Assembly: GCA_965229115.1 (NCBI GenBank)
Contig: CBDDIR010000003.1
Location: forward strand, 2,046,001 to 2,110,000
Origin: UBA7672 sp965229115
GTDB taxonomy: Bacteria; Pseudomonadota; Alphaproteobacteria; Caulobacterales; Hyphomonadaceae
Direction: 5' to 3'
DNA: 64,000 nucleotides
The notes beneath the pieces were generated by a model. The model did no database searches. It was not told where the DNA came from and saw only the letters and a list, made by a program, of their open reading frames with translations. Both the position numbers and the translations under genes were made by a program. Shown piece after piece: positions 23,001 through 32,246 of this stretch; the stretch's first letter is position 1, and each line of letters starts with the position of its first letter.

Positions 23001-24446
23001 TTGGTCGCACAGCATGTCGACGTGTTGATTGTCGGGGCCGGGCTTTCGGGGATTGGCGCGGCTTATCACATCACCAAACGCTTGCCCGGCAAGACGTATG
23101 CGATCCTGGAAGCGCGCGACGCCATCGGCGGCACATGGGATCTGTTTCGCTATCCCGGCATACGGTCGGACAGCGACATGTACACACTCGGTTACAATTT
23201 CAAACCGTGGCCGCACGCCAAGGCGATCGCGGACGGCCCATCCATTCGTGAGTATGTGCGCGATACAGCGCGCGAGAATGGAATCGATAAGCACATCCGC
23301 TTTCGCCATCGCGTTACAGAGCTGTCTTGGTCGAGCGCGACATCGCGGTGGACGATCACATCAGATGTCGACGGCGTGACGTTCGAGATCACGTGCTCGT
23401 TCGTGATGATGTGTAGTGGTTATTACAAGTACGAACACGGCTACACGCCGGACTTCCCTGGTCTGTCGTCCTTCAAGGGACAACTGGTCCATCCGCAGCT
23501 GTGGCCGGAGGCGCTGGATCATTCGGGCAAGCAGGTTGTCGTCATCGGCTCGGGCGCGACGGCAGTGACTATCGTGCCGGAGATGGCGAAGACGGCGGCG
23601 CATGTGACGATGCTGCAGAGATCGCCGACTTATGTCGTCTCGCGACCTTCGGAGGATGCGATCGCGAATGGGATGCGCAAGGTGTTGCCGGCGAAGACAG
23701 CTTACGGGCTGACGCGCTGGAAGAACGTGCTGCTCGGTATGCTGTTCTACAAACGCTCGCGTGCGAAGCCGCAGGAGACGCGCGCGATGATTGCGAAGCT
23801 GGCGCAGAAGCAACTTGGGCCGGACTATCCTGTGTCGACGCACTTCAATCCGAAATACAATCCGTGGGACCAGCGCATGTGCCTGATCCCCGATGCCGAC
23901 CTGTTCAACCAGATCAATTCTGGGCGCGCTTCTGTTGTGACCGATACGGTCGATACGTTCACCGATAGCGGGATCAAGCTGGCGTCAGGCCAGGAGTTGA
24001 AGGCGGATATTGTCGTGTCGGCTACGGGGCTTGATCTCCAATTCCTTGGAGGCGCTGCGGTGAAGGTCGAGGGCGAGACGGTCGATCTGTCGAAGCGGCT
24101 GACCTACAAGGGCATGATGTATGAAGGCGTCCCGAACATGGTTTCGGTGTTCGGCTATACCAATGCGTCCTGGACGTTGAAGTGTGACCTCACCTGCGAG
24201 TTTGCCTGCCGGGTTATCAAGCGGATGGACAAGGCGGGCGTTCATGCTGTGACGCCGCGCAATCTGCAGGCCGAGACTAAGCAGGAGCCGTGGCTGGATT
24301 TCTCGTCGGGCTACGTCCAACGCACCATTGACCGCTTCCCCAAGCAGGGCGATCGCAAGCCCTGGAAGCTGAACCAGAACTATGTCGCCGACCTGATGAT
24401 GCTGCGTTATGGCAAGCTGGACGATCCGGAGCTGGTGTTCAGCTAG
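23001..24446 (+). CDS. Baeyer-Villiger type flavin monooxygenase
   Basis: 481 residues from TTG 23001, chosen because GGAGG lies 7 nt upstream. The FAD motif GAGLSG is at residues 12-17. The Baeyer-Villiger fingerprint FxGxxxHxxxWP is met by F158, G160, H164, W168, P169 (FKGQLVHPQLWP), and a second Rossmann motif follows (VVVIGSGATAV) for NADPH. Of the family the EthA-like members are nearest in style (GTWDLFRYPGIRSDSDMYTLGY). It inserts oxygen next to a carbonyl of a ketone or oxidises S/N; the substrate is unknown. The gene ends in CTAG shared with the reverse-strand AraC gene. Confidence 0.9.
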   Translation: MVAQHVDVLIVGAGLSGIGAAYHITKRLPGKTYAILEARDAIGGTWDLFRYPGIRSDSDMYTLGYNFKPWPHAKAIADGPSIREYVRDTARENGIDKHIRFRHRVTELSWSSATSRWTITSDVDGVTFEITCSFVMMCSGYYKYEHGYTPDFPGLSSFKGQLVHPQLWPEALDHSGKQVVVIGSGATAVTIVPEMAKTAAHVTMLQRSPTYVVSRPSEDAIANGMRKVLPAKTAYGLTRWKNVLLGMLFYKRSRAKPQETRAMIAKLAQKQLGPDYPVSTHFNPKYNPWDQRMCLIPDADLFNQINSGRASVVTDTVDTFTDSGIKLASGQELKADIVVSATGLDLQFLGGAAVKVEGETVDLSKRLTYKGMMYEGVPNMVSVFGYTNASWTLKCDLTCEFACRVIKRMDKAGVHAVTPRNLQAETKQEPWLDFSSGYVQRTIDRFPKQGDRKPWKLNQNYVADLMMLRYGKLDDPELVFS

Positions 24447-25288
24447 ACCACAGGCACCCAGACTTCGCAGCCGCCGAGGCCCGTGCGGGCATCGAACTCG
24501 GGCGGATAGAATTCGATCATCTGCATGGGGCCGGATTTCGGGGCGCGGCCGGATTGGGAGAGCCAGTCGCCGGCTGCGCCGCACGTTGCGCCAATGCTGG
24601 AGACGTGGCCGGCGTGTTTAAACACGGCCCACTCGCGGGCACCGATGCGGACGCCGGATAGTCCTTCGGGAATGTCGTCGAGGCTCTTCACCTGCACGGC
24701 GGCGAAATAGTCGAAGCCGCTGTCATCGTTCTCGTCTGCGGGCGAAAGGTTGAGGCCGTAGGCTGCGCCCTGCACTTCGCCCGGTATCGTGCCGATCATC
24801 GGACCGAAGGCTTGCCAGATGTTGGGAATGCCAGCGCGATCATCGAAGCGGAAGTATTTGCGGAGGCCGGCGAAGAGCATTGTCTCTGTTTTGGCGAAAC
24901 GATCAGGCGCGATGATGCTGGCTGCGGGTTGGTCGGGCATGCGGATGGGCTCCACGAGTTTGAGGGTGGCGAGCGATCGCCGTGCGCGCGCCTCTTCCGG
25001 CGTCAGACCAAACTGATCTCGGAAGGCGCGGGTGAACGCTTCGTGGGAGTTGTAGCCAGCAGACAGAGCGACCTGCAGAATGTCAGGCGCGCCATCAGCC
25101 AGTTGCCGTGCAGCTTCGGTCAGCCGCCGCCCGCGCACATAGGCGAGGACGGGAAGACCGATGATGGCGGCGAAGGTGCGCGAGAGATGGAAGCGGGACA
25201 GGCCCGATACTTCGGCCACGTCGGCAAGCGTCAAGGGCTCGCCGAAATGGCTTTCGATGTACCAAAGGGCCTTTCCTATAGCCTGCAT
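24443..25288 (-). CDS. AraC regulator with GyrI-like effector domain
   Basis: 281 residues. Two N-terminal AraC HTHs are visible (LTLADVAEVSGLSRFHLSRTF; ILQVALSAGYNSHEAFTRAFRDQFG). The rest is a GyrI-like/bacterial effector-binding domain (VQVKSLDDIPEGLSGVRI; AREWAVFKHAGHV; MQMIEFYPPEFDARTG). Such proteins sense hydrophobic small molecules and activate genes of efflux or degradation. It is convergent with the monooxygenase and shares CTAG with its stop; a control link between them is possible but unproven. Confidence 0.9.
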   Translation of the reverse strand: MQAIGKALWYIESHFGEPLTLADVAEVSGLSRFHLSRTFAAIIGLPVLAYVRGRRLTEAARQLADGAPDILQVALSAGYNSHEAFTRAFRDQFGLTPEEARARRSLATLKLVEPIRMPDQPAASIIAPDRFAKTETMLFAGLRKYFRFDDRAGIPNIWQAFGPMIGTIPGEVQGAAYGLNLSPADENDDSGFDYFAAVQVKSLDDIPEGLSGVRIGAREWAVFKHAGHVSSIGATCGAAGDWLSQSGRAPKSGPMQMIEFYPPEFDARTGLGGCEVWVPVV

Positions 25289-25355
25289 CTATAAGCCTCA
25301 CGAAGCGATGGCCTACCCTTGCCTCACCCGATCATGGCCCGCTTGATCGGGATTG

Positions 25356-25808
25356 CTAGCCTGACTTCTTCTTGGCGCGATTGATGGCGGCATCCAGCGC
25401 GGAGAGGAAGGCGGAGCGGTCTTTGGGTGAGAATGGCTTGGGGCCCGAGGTGATCTCGCCGAACGAGCGGAGGTGTTCCATCAGGCCTCGCGTTGCGAGA
25501 GCCGAGCCGATCATGTCCGAGGTAAACACCTTGGCCGTGGGCGAAATGGCTTCGGCGCCGTTCTCCAGCGCGCGGGCAGCTAACGGGATGTCGTTGGTGA
25601 CGACGACGTCGCCAATTGTTGCGCGCTCCGCGATCCAGTCGTCGGCAATGTCGGGGCCGGCATCGACGAGGACGAACTTGATGCGCGGCTCCATTGGCGT
25701 GCGAATGTAGGAGTTCGCGACGACATGCACGTCGAGCGCGAGGCGCCGGGCGACCTTGTAGATCTCTTCCTTTACGGGACAGGCGTCCGCATCGACGTAA
25801 ATGGCCAT
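25356..25808 (-). CDS. YaiI/YqxD (DUF188) family protein
   Basis: 150 residues starting MAIYVDADACPVKEEIYKVA. The Asp-rich N-terminus (DADACP), DWIAERATIGDVVVTNDIPLA and SDMIGSALATRGLM are diagnostic of the YaiI/YqxD family, which has a PIN-like NYN nuclease-related fold. Cytosolic; possible RNase, not demonstrated. It lies downstream of the low-affinity iron permease-like gene with a 43-nt gap, so they may share a transcript. Confidence 0.9.
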   Translation of the reverse strand: MAIYVDADACPVKEEIYKVARRLALDVHVVANSYIRTPMEPRIKFVLVDAGPDIADDWIAERATIGDVVVTNDIPLAARALENGAEAISPTAKVFTSDMIGSALATRGLMEHLRSFGEITSGPKPFSPKDRSAFLSALDAAINRAKKKSG

Positions 25809-25851
25809 GAGCGGGATTTGCTCGCCTTGGAGCGGGAAGTCCAGAGGGCGG

Positions 25852-26265
25852 CTATTTGCTGGCTTTGGCCGGCTGCTTCTTGCTGCTGGCCCGCCTGCGC
25901 CTTTCCTGGTGCAGCTGCTGAGCGTTCTCTTCCACCTTCTTGAGGATTTCCTTCAGCTCCTCGTCGGTGAGATGCTCGATGCCGATATACTCGTTCTTCG
26001 CGTCAGTCGTCGCGCGGATGAGTTCGTCGAGCTTGGCGTGGATGGCGCCGTTGTCGCGGTTCTGCGTGTTCTGAATCAGGAACACCATGAGGAAGGTAAC
26101 GATGGTGGTCGAGGTGTTGATGACCAGCTGCCAGGTGTCGGAGAAGCCGAAGATGGGTCCGGTCATCGCCCAGATGATCACGTAAGCCGCGCATAACAGA
26201 AATGCGAAAGGGCTGCCGGCGGCGGCAGAGACGGCGTTTGCAAATTTCGTGAACAGCTTGCTCAT
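25852..26265 (-). CDS. Low-affinity iron permease family protein
   Basis: 137 residues from ATG 26265. Two membrane helices (PFAFLLCAAYVIIWAM; TWQLVINTSTTIVTFLMVFLI) and the motif IQNTQNRDNGAIHAKLDELI are typical of the family (PF04120). The C-terminal part is charged and helical (EELKEILKKVEENAQQLHQ), ending in a Lys/Ser-rich tail. Iron transport by bacterial members is not established. Confidence 0.85.
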   Translation of the reverse strand: MSKLFTKFANAVSAAAGSPFAFLLCAAYVIIWAMTGPIFGFSDTWQLVINTSTTIVTFLMVFLIQNTQNRDNGAIHAKLDELIRATTDAKNEYIGIEHLTDEELKEILKKVEENAQQLHQERRRRASSKKQPAKASK

Positions 26266-26451
26266 CCGGCACGGAAACGTGGGAGCGCCCTGCCCGGTTC
26301 CCACAGCATGCATCGCGCGAGCTTCGCACGTACTCTAGATTACGCGACATCCTGTCTGGCAGCGATCACGCGACCGTGGCCGGATTGCGGTTGTCGCGCC
26401 CTGTCTCCGTACCCAGTTCGCTGGGACGATAACAGAGACAGGATCGATACG

Positions 26452-26766
26452 ATGAAGCTCTCCCCGCTTTTCGCCAGCCTGACGCTTGTGGCTTCGGTCG
26501 GCGCGATGCCAGCGCATGCTGACGACAAGGATCTCTCATCCACCCGGATGCAACAGCTCGATCAACGGGCGACGACGCTGAACCTGCCGATCAAGGCTGC
26601 CCGCGCCATCGAGATCGCGAAGGCGCAAGGCCTCGTCACGCTGCGCGAGATTGATCTTGAAGATCATGGCGAGTGGGAGCTTGAAGGCCGCGACGCCGCC
26701 GGGCGGGAGATCGAAGTCGATATCTCCGCCCGCGACGGCGTCGTCATGAAGCTCGATCGCGACTAG
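26452..26766 (+). CDS. Secreted PepSY-like protein
   Basis: 104 residues from ATG 26452 (AGGA upstream). A signal peptide (MKLSPLFASLTLVASVGAMPAHA) leads to a single PepSY-like domain: IKAARAIEIAKAQGLVTLREIDLEDHGEWELEGRDAAGREIEVDISARDGVVMKL. PepSY domains often inhibit or chaperone peptidases or redox enzymes in the periplasm. It ends next to the convergent pccA, whose terminal tandem repeats overlap this stop. Confidence 0.75.
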   Translation: MKLSPLFASLTLVASVGAMPAHADDKDLSSTRMQQLDQRATTLNLPIKAARAIEIAKAQGLVTLREIDLEDHGEWELEGRDAAGREIEVDISARDGVVMKLDRD

Positions 26767-26807
26767 GCCAGCTTGGCCTAAGCGAGTTCGGCTTAAGCGA
26801 GCTCGAC
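26763..26807 (-). repeat. Tandem 15-nt repeat at the pccA stop
   Basis: On the minus strand three in-frame 15-nt units follow one another: VELA-stop, AELA-stop, AKLA-stop (26807-26793, 26792-26778, 26777-26763). The last unit overlaps the stop of the convergent PepSY-like gene and forms a TAGGCCA/TGGCCTA hairpin. Confidence 0.6.
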
Positions 26808-28790
26808 CAAGATTTCGTCGGCAGCGACAGGCGCGCCCGGAGCGGCGGTGACCGTTTTCACGACACCGTCGGCTTCGGCGCGAATGATGTTCTGCATCTT
26901 CATCGCTTCGACGACGCAGACCGCTTCGCCCGTCTTCACTTCCTGACCGACGACTACCGCGACTGAAACGACGAGGCCGGGCATCGGGCTCATGATGAGC
27001 TTCGAGGTGTCCGGCTTCTGTTTCACGGGCAGACGGGTGTGCAGATCAGCTTGCGCGGGCGTGCAGACTTTGACGTGAGCTTCGACGCCGAGGCGGCGCA
27101 CGATGAAGCCTTCATCGGCGGTGGCGATCGAAAGCGCGTAGGTGGCCTTGTCGAACACCAGCTCCATCAGACCCATGCCGGGCGTCCAGTCGGTGGAGAT
27201 CGTGTGCGTCTTGCCGCCAACGAACTCGATCGTGGATTTGCCTTGCGTGTAGTCAATGTTCACGGCGACCGGCTTACGACCGACAAGCGCGACCCAATCG
27301 CGGCGCTGCGGACGGGCGGGCTCGATGCGACCGGAGATGCCGGCCATACGCGTGCGCATGAGGACGTTGGCGTAGGTTGCGGCGGCGACGATAACTTTCT
27401 CGACGTCGGCTGAGGCCTCAGCGCCGTGGAAGCCGTCGGGGAATTCTTCCTTGATGTAGCCGGTGGTGATGTTGCCGGACTGGAAGCGCTTCTGGTCGAG
27501 CACGGCGGCCAGGAAGGGCGAGTTGTCCTGGATGCCTTTGATTTCCAGACGCTCGAGCGCCTTGGTATGCGTGGCGATGGCGGAGGCGCGATCTTTTCCG
27601 TGCGTGATGAGCTTGGCGATCATCGGATCGTAGAACATCGAGATCTCGTCGCCTTCGCGGACGCCGGTGTCGATGCGGACGGTGCCCTCGTCCAGCTTGC
27701 CTTCGGCCGGGAATTTCATGCGCTTCAGGCGGCCGATCGATGGCAGGAAGCCGCGGTACGGGTCTTCGGCGTAAATGCGCGATTCGAGCGCCCAGCCCTT
27801 GATGCCGACATCCTTCTGCTTGATCGCCAGCTTCTCGCCAGCGGCGACGCGCAGCATCTGCTCGACGAGATCATAGCCGGTGATCAGTTCGGTGACCGGG
27901 TGTTCGACCTGCAGGCGGGTGTTCATTTCGAGGAAGTAGAAGTTGCGCTTGCCGTCGACGATGAACTCGACCGTGCCGGCGCTGTCGTAGTTGACGGCCT
28001 TGGCAAGAGCGACGGCCTGTTCGCCCATCGCCTTGCGGGTTTCTTCGTTCAGGAAGGGCGACGGGGCCTCTTCGAAGACCTTCTGGTTGCGGCGCTGGAT
28101 CGAGCATTCGCGCTCGTTCAGGTAGATGATGTTGCCGTGCTTGTCGCCGAGGACCTGGATCTCGATGTGGCGCGGCTGGTCGACGAACTTCTCGATGAAG
28201 ATCCGGTCGTCGCCGAAGGACGAGATGGCTTCGGCGCGGGCGCCTTCGAAGCCTTCCTTGGCTTCGGCGGAGTTCCACGCGATGCGCAGGCCCTTGCCGC
28301 CGCCGCCGGCCGACGCCTTGATCATGACGGGGTAGCCGATCGAGTCAGCGATCTTCACCGCTTCCTTGGCGTCGGCGATAAGGCCCATATGGCCGGGCAC
28401 CGTGCTGACGCCCGCTTCGGCTGCGAACTTCTTGGACGTGATCTTGTCGCCCATCGCTTCGATTGCGTACGGGTTCGGGCCGATGAAGACGATTTTCTCG
28501 TCCTGCAGGCGCTTGGCGAAGCCGGCGTTCTCAGAGAGGAAGCCGAAGCCTGGGTGGACGGCCTCAGCGCCGGTCTTGCGCACGGCGTCGACGATCTTGT
28601 CCTGTACAAGGTAGCTTTGGGCTGCGGGCGAGCCGCCGATGTGGACGGCTTCATCCGCCATATCGACCGCCATCGAGCCGGCGTCGGCGTCAGAATAGAC
28701 GACGACTGTCTTCACCCCCATGCGCCGTGCGGTCTTGATGACCCGAACAGCGATTTCGCCGCGATTGGCGATGAGGATTTTGGAGAACAT
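26793..28790 (-). CDS. pccA: Acetyl/propionyl-CoA carboxylase biotin carboxylase subunit
   Basis: 665 residues from ATG 28790 (MFSKILIANRGEIAVRVIKTA); an upstream frame to 29006 lacks family sequence. Biotin carboxylase domain (VMIKASAGGGGKGLRIAW; EIQVLGDKHGNIIYLNERECSIQRRNQK; EMNTRLQVEHPVTE), linker, then biotinyl domain with biotin-lysine K631 in EAMKMQN. With the pccB product it carboxylates propionyl-CoA (or a related acyl-CoA) toward methylmalonyl-CoA. pccB is 3.7 kb upstream on the same strand. The 3' end is followed by two tandem 15-nt copies of its last codons. Confidence 0.95.
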   Translation of the reverse strand: MFSKILIANRGEIAVRVIKTARRMGVKTVVVYSDADAGSMAVDMADEAVHIGGSPAAQSYLVQDKIVDAVRKTGAEAVHPGFGFLSENAGFAKRLQDEKIVFIGPNPYAIEAMGDKITSKKFAAEAGVSTVPGHMGLIADAKEAVKIADSIGYPVMIKASAGGGGKGLRIAWNSAEAKEGFEGARAEAISSFGDDRIFIEKFVDQPRHIEIQVLGDKHGNIIYLNERECSIQRRNQKVFEEAPSPFLNEETRKAMGEQAVALAKAVNYDSAGTVEFIVDGKRNFYFLEMNTRLQVEHPVTELITGYDLVEQMLRVAAGEKLAIKQKDVGIKGWALESRIYAEDPYRGFLPSIGRLKRMKFPAEGKLDEGTVRIDTGVREGDEISMFYDPMIAKLITHGKDRASAIATHTKALERLEIKGIQDNSPFLAAVLDQKRFQSGNITTGYIKEEFPDGFHGAEASADVEKVIVAAATYANVLMRTRMAGISGRIEPARPQRRDWVALVGRKPVAVNIDYTQGKSTIEFVGGKTHTISTDWTPGMGLMELVFDKATYALSIATADEGFIVRRLGVEAHVKVCTPAQADLHTRLPVKQKPDTSKLIMSPMPGLVVSVAVVVGQEVKTGEAVCVVEAMKMQNIIRAEADGVVKTVTAAPGAPVAADEILVELA

Positions 28791-29004
28791 TCGTAACCCC
28801 GGCGACCCAAGACCTGTGACGGCTCTGTCACTAAAAGGCATGTTCCGCCAAGGCAATCGCCAAAACGGCGCCGGTTGTGGGTTGAACGCCGATAAGGCGA
28901 AGACCGCCCCATATACCGCCATTGGGAGGACTCGATTTTCAGGCCCCATTAACCCTGAGAGCACGAAAATCCGCTCCGATTCAGGGATAGTCGGGATAAC
29001 CGCC

Positions 29005-29556
29005 ATGATGTTCTTCGGCAGACACGGATGGACCGGCGAAACGGGCCGGACCTACACATTCAAGTGTGCGCTGACCAAGAACGGCATTCCGAACGATTCG
29101 GGCGGTATCTATGTTTTTGTTCGCCGTCGGTTCGGCTTCTTCCTGCAGGCGCTTTATGTCGGCAAGGCCGCCAACCTGCGCGGCCGTCTGGTCGGCCATG
29201 AGAAGTGGGGCAAGGCCTGGTGGATCCTGGGCGCGACCGAGCGCCATGTGATGCGGGTCGCCTCGGAAGAAGAGCGCCGCAAGATCGAGGAAGACCTCAT
29301 CCGCGGCCTGAAGCCCCGGATGAACGACGTGCAGATGCCGCGTTGCGAGGACGACGCCCCGAATACGCCGGAGCTGCGCCGCTGGTGGCAGTTCCGCCGC
29401 GATGTGGCGGACTGGTTCGCCGGCCTGTTCGGCATGAAGCGCAAGAAGGGCCATGAAGGCCACCAGCACGCGCATGCCCACAAGACAGCTCACAAGACTG
29501 CTCACGGGCAGAAGCACAGGAAACCTGTGCCGGCCGATAACGGCTTCTGGAACTAG
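29005..29556 (+). CDS. GIY-YIG nuclease-like protein with histidine-rich tail
   Basis: 183 residues from ATG 29005 (MMFFGRHGWTGETGRTY). GIY-YIG features: GGIYVFVRRR near residue 34, ALYVGKAANLRGRL near 49-62, and a late Glu in EEERRKIEEDLI before LKPRMN. The tail from about residue 150 (HEGHQHAHAHKTAHKTAHGQK) is His-rich and probably binds metal. GIY-YIG proteins cut or process DNA; no specificity can be given. It lies alone on the plus strand inside the pcc region. Confidence 0.75.
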   Translation: MMFFGRHGWTGETGRTYTFKCALTKNGIPNDSGGIYVFVRRRFGFFLQALYVGKAANLRGRLVGHEKWGKAWWILGATERHVMRVASEEERRKIEEDLIRGLKPRMNDVQMPRCEDDAPNTPELRRWWQFRRDVADWFAGLFGMKRKKGHEGHQHAHAHKTAHKTAHGQKHRKPVPADNGFWN

Positions 29557-29565
29557 CTTCCGACC

Positions 29566-30528
29566 CTAGCGCGGCACCGGATATGGGGCCGGTTTTCCTG
29601 ACAGCACCGCTTCGATGTTATCGAGCGCGTTGTTCGCCATGAGCGTGCGCGACTCGACGGTGGCCGTGCCGATATGCGGCAACAGGAAGGTGTTCGGCAG
29701 CTCGTTGATGCGGGTGTCGTAGTTCGGCTCGCTCTTGAACACGTCGAGCCCGGCGGCGAAGAGCTGGCCTGATTTTAGTGCGTCGATCATCGCATCTTCG
29801 TCGACGAGGCTGCCGCGAGCGGAGTTCACGAACAGCGCGCCCTTGGGCAATTTGGCAAAGCGTTCTGCCGTCATGATGACGCCCTGCCCGCCTGGCAGGT
29901 TGAGGCTCAACACTTGGCAGTGCGGCAGCATCTCGTCGATCGAGGCGAAGTATTCCGCGCCGTTCTCCAGCTCGGGCGAGAGCCGGTTGCGGTTGTGGTA
30001 GAGCACCTTCATGCGGAAGCCGCGCACGCGCTCAGCCACGCCACGGCCGATGCGGCCCATGCCGACGATGCCCAGCGTCTTCCCGGTGAGATCGATGCCG
30101 AGGCCGTCGAAGAAGCCGTTCTTCACGCTCCAGGCCTGATCCATCGAGCGGACATGGCCCTTGGTTAGGCGCGAGGCGCCGAGCATCAGGAGGATGGTGG
30201 TATCAGCGGTGGCGTCTGTCGTTGCATCCGGAGTGGTGCCGACTTCGATGCCGCGGGCGCGGGCTGCGGCGACATCGATATGGTCGAAGCCGACACTGGC
30301 TGTTGCGATGATCTTCGCGCTGTCCGGCAGGCGCGCGATGGCGTCTGCCTTCATCGGCACGCCCGGAGAGATCAGGACCGCATCCGCCTTGTTGGCGATT
30401 GCCGTCTCCAGCAGCTTTTCCGTGCCGATGTGCTTGCCCGGATCGATGCAGGTGAACAACGCCTCAGCCCGGGACCGCACGGGCCCCGGGATCGGCAGCG
30501 ACAGAACCAGCGTACCTAGTTTGGTCAA
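29566..30528 (-). CDS. D-isomer specific 2-hydroxyacid dehydrogenase
   Basis: 320 residues from TTG 30528, supported by AAGGG 6 nt upstream; it overlaps the stop of the upstream transporter gene (TTGA). NAD-binding GIVGMGRIGRGVAERV; catalytic Arg in VNSARGSLVDEDAM, Glu in GLDVFKSEPNYD, His in LLPHIGTATVE. It fits glyoxylate/hydroxypyruvate or phosphoglycerate-type reductases, reducing an oxo-acid with NAD(P)H. Translational coupling to an MHS transporter suggests that the transporter imports its acid substrate. Confidence 0.9.
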   Translation of the reverse strand: MTKLGTLVLSLPIPGPVRSRAEALFTCIDPGKHIGTEKLLETAIANKADAVLISPGVPMKADAIARLPDSAKIIATASVGFDHIDVAAARARGIEVGTTPDATTDATADTTILLMLGASRLTKGHVRSMDQAWSVKNGFFDGLGIDLTGKTLGIVGMGRIGRGVAERVRGFRMKVLYHNRNRLSPELENGAEYFASIDEMLPHCQVLSLNLPGGQGVIMTAERFAKLPKGALFVNSARGSLVDEDAMIDALKSGQLFAAGLDVFKSEPNYDTRINELPNTFLLPHIGTATVESRTLMANNALDNIEAVLSGKPAPYPVPR

Positions 30529-32246
30529 TACTTGCCCTTGGTGTCTCCCGGGCCTTCATCGTGGTGGATGTTGCGCTTGTAGGTTTCCGGCAGGAAGAAC
30601 AGCGCCACCACGAAGGTGATCCCGGCAATGATTACGGGATACCAGATGCCCGAGTAGATATCCCCCGTCGAGGCCACAATCGCGAATGCGATGGTTGGTA
30701 GCAGGCCGCCGAACCAACCGTTGCCGATATGATATGGCAGCGACATCGAGGTGTAACGGACCTTGGCCGGGAACAGCTCCACCAGCATCGCCGCCATCGG
30801 GCCGTAGACCATGGCCGTGCAAAGCTGCGTGAAGAACAGGAGCAGGATCACCATCATCGCGTTGACGGCGTCCTTGTCGGCGTTGGCCGGGTAGCCAGCG
30901 GCTTTCAGGGCGTCGCTGACTTCCTTGTTATAAGCAGCAATCGACGAGGCGCGTTCTTCAGCGCCCATCTTCTCGACGGCCGGGGCCGCATAGACCTGCC
31001 CGCCGATATGGATCTCGGCCGCAGAGCCCGCAGGCAGCGCTTCGGCGTTGTAGCTGACGCCGGCCTTCGACAGCAGCGCCTTGGCCACGTCGCAGGATTG
31101 GGAGTCGAACTTGTTCTTGCCGACCGGATCGAACTGCAGCGCGCAGGCGGTCGGATCCGCCCTCACCACCACGGGCGAGGCGTCCACGGCGGCGTAGAGC
31201 GCCGGGTTGGCGTTCTGCGTCAGCATATGGAAGAGCGGGAAGTAGGTGAGGACCGGAATGATCAGGCCCGCGAGGATCAGGTAGCGGCGGCCGATGCGAT
31301 CCGACAGCCAGCCGAAGAAGATGTAGAACGGCGTGCCGCACAACAGCGAGACGGCCACAAGCGTATCCGCCTGGGCGGGATCCATGCGCAGCGTCTGCTT
31401 GAGGTAGTTCAGGCCGTAGAACGTGCCGGTGTACCAGATGACCGCCTGGCCCATCACGCAGCCGAACAGCGCGATCAGCACCCACTTCACGTTCTTCCAC
31501 TGGCCGAAGGCTTCCGACAGCGGAGCTTTGGACAGCGCAGCCTCTTCCTTCATCTTCAGGAAGACGGGGCTCTCGTTGAGCTGCACGCGGATCCAGATGG
31601 AGACGATCAGCAGGCCAGCCGACAGCAGGAACGGAATGCGCCAGCCCCACTCGTTGAAGGCTTCCGGCGACATGGTCTGACGCACGCCGAGGATAACGAG
31701 GAGCGACACGAACAGGCCGAGCGTGGCCGTGATCTGGATCCACGAGGTGAAGAAGCCGCGGGCGTTGGGCGGGGAGTGTTCGGCGATGTAGGTCGCAGCC
31801 CCACCGTATTCACCGCCGATCGCGAGGCCCTGAAGGACGCGCAGGCTGACGAGCAGGATCGGGGCGATGACGCCAAGTCCCGCCCCCATCGCCTCGAAAG
31901 TCGTGGCGCTGGGGATCAGGCCGACCAGGAAGGTGGCGATGCCCATGATGATCATGGTGACGAGGAAGGTGTTCTTCCGGCCGACAATGTCGCCGACGCG
32001 GCCGAAGGCCAGCGCGCCGAACGGGCGGACGATGAAGCCGGCCGCGAAGGTGGCGAGCGCCAGGATGTACCCGGTCGTCTCGTTCACGCCCGAATAGAAG
32101 TGGGCGTTGATGTTGGCGACCAGCGCCCCATACAGGAAGAAGTCGTACCATTCGAACATGGTGCCGACGCTGGAAGCGCCGATCACCAGAGCGCCATTCT
32201 GCTTTTCAGGATGCTTGTCGGGCGCACCCGTAGCGGCGGTTTCCAT
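30525..32246 (-). CDS. MHS-family major facilitator with large insertion
   Basis: 573 residues. N-terminus: ASSVGTMFEWYDFFLYGALV and the MFS motif FGRVGDIVGRKNTFL, typical of metabolite:H+ symporters for organic acids such as alpha-ketoglutarate or shikimate. About 120 residues (roughly 342-460: Asp/Ala-rich, with a Cys pair, TACALQF and SQSCDV) are inserted between later helices, making it longer than the usual 430-450 residues. Coupled by overlap to a 2-hydroxyacid dehydrogenase, hence a probable hydroxy- or oxo-acid importer. Confidence 0.9.
   Translation of the reverse strand: METAATGAPDKHPEKQNGALVIGASSVGTMFEWYDFFLYGALVANINAHFYSGVNETTGYILALATFAAGFIVRPFGALAFGRVGDIVGRKNTFLVTMIIMGIATFLVGLIPSATTFEAMGAGLGVIAPILLVSLRVLQGLAIGGEYGGAATYIAEHSPPNARGFFTSWIQITATLGLFVSLLVILGVRQTMSPEAFNEWGWRIPFLLSAGLLIVSIWIRVQLNESPVFLKMKEEAALSKAPLSEAFGQWKNVKWVLIALFGCVMGQAVIWYTGTFYGLNYLKQTLRMDPAQADTLVAVSLLCGTPFYIFFGWLSDRIGRRYLILAGLIIPVLTYFPLFHMLTQNANPALYAAVDASPVVVRADPTACALQFDPVGKNKFDSQSCDVAKALLSKAGVSYNAEALPAGSAAEIHIGGQVYAAPAVEKMGAEERASSIAAYNKEVSDALKAAGYPANADKDAVNAMMVILLLFFTQLCTAMVYGPMAAMLVELFPAKVRYTSMSLPYHIGNGWFGGLLPTIAFAIVASTGDIYSGIWYPVIIAGITFVVALFFLPETYKRNIHHDEGPGDTKGKY

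Noticed and set aside
27426..28796. 456-codon plus-strand frame over pccA
   Set aside because: Mirror of a clear biotin carboxylase gene; no family features.
28791..29006. 72-codon N-terminal extension of pccA
   Set aside because: Family start MFSKILIANRGEIAVRV is at 28790 and the extra part has no similarity and overlaps the GIY-YIG gene start.
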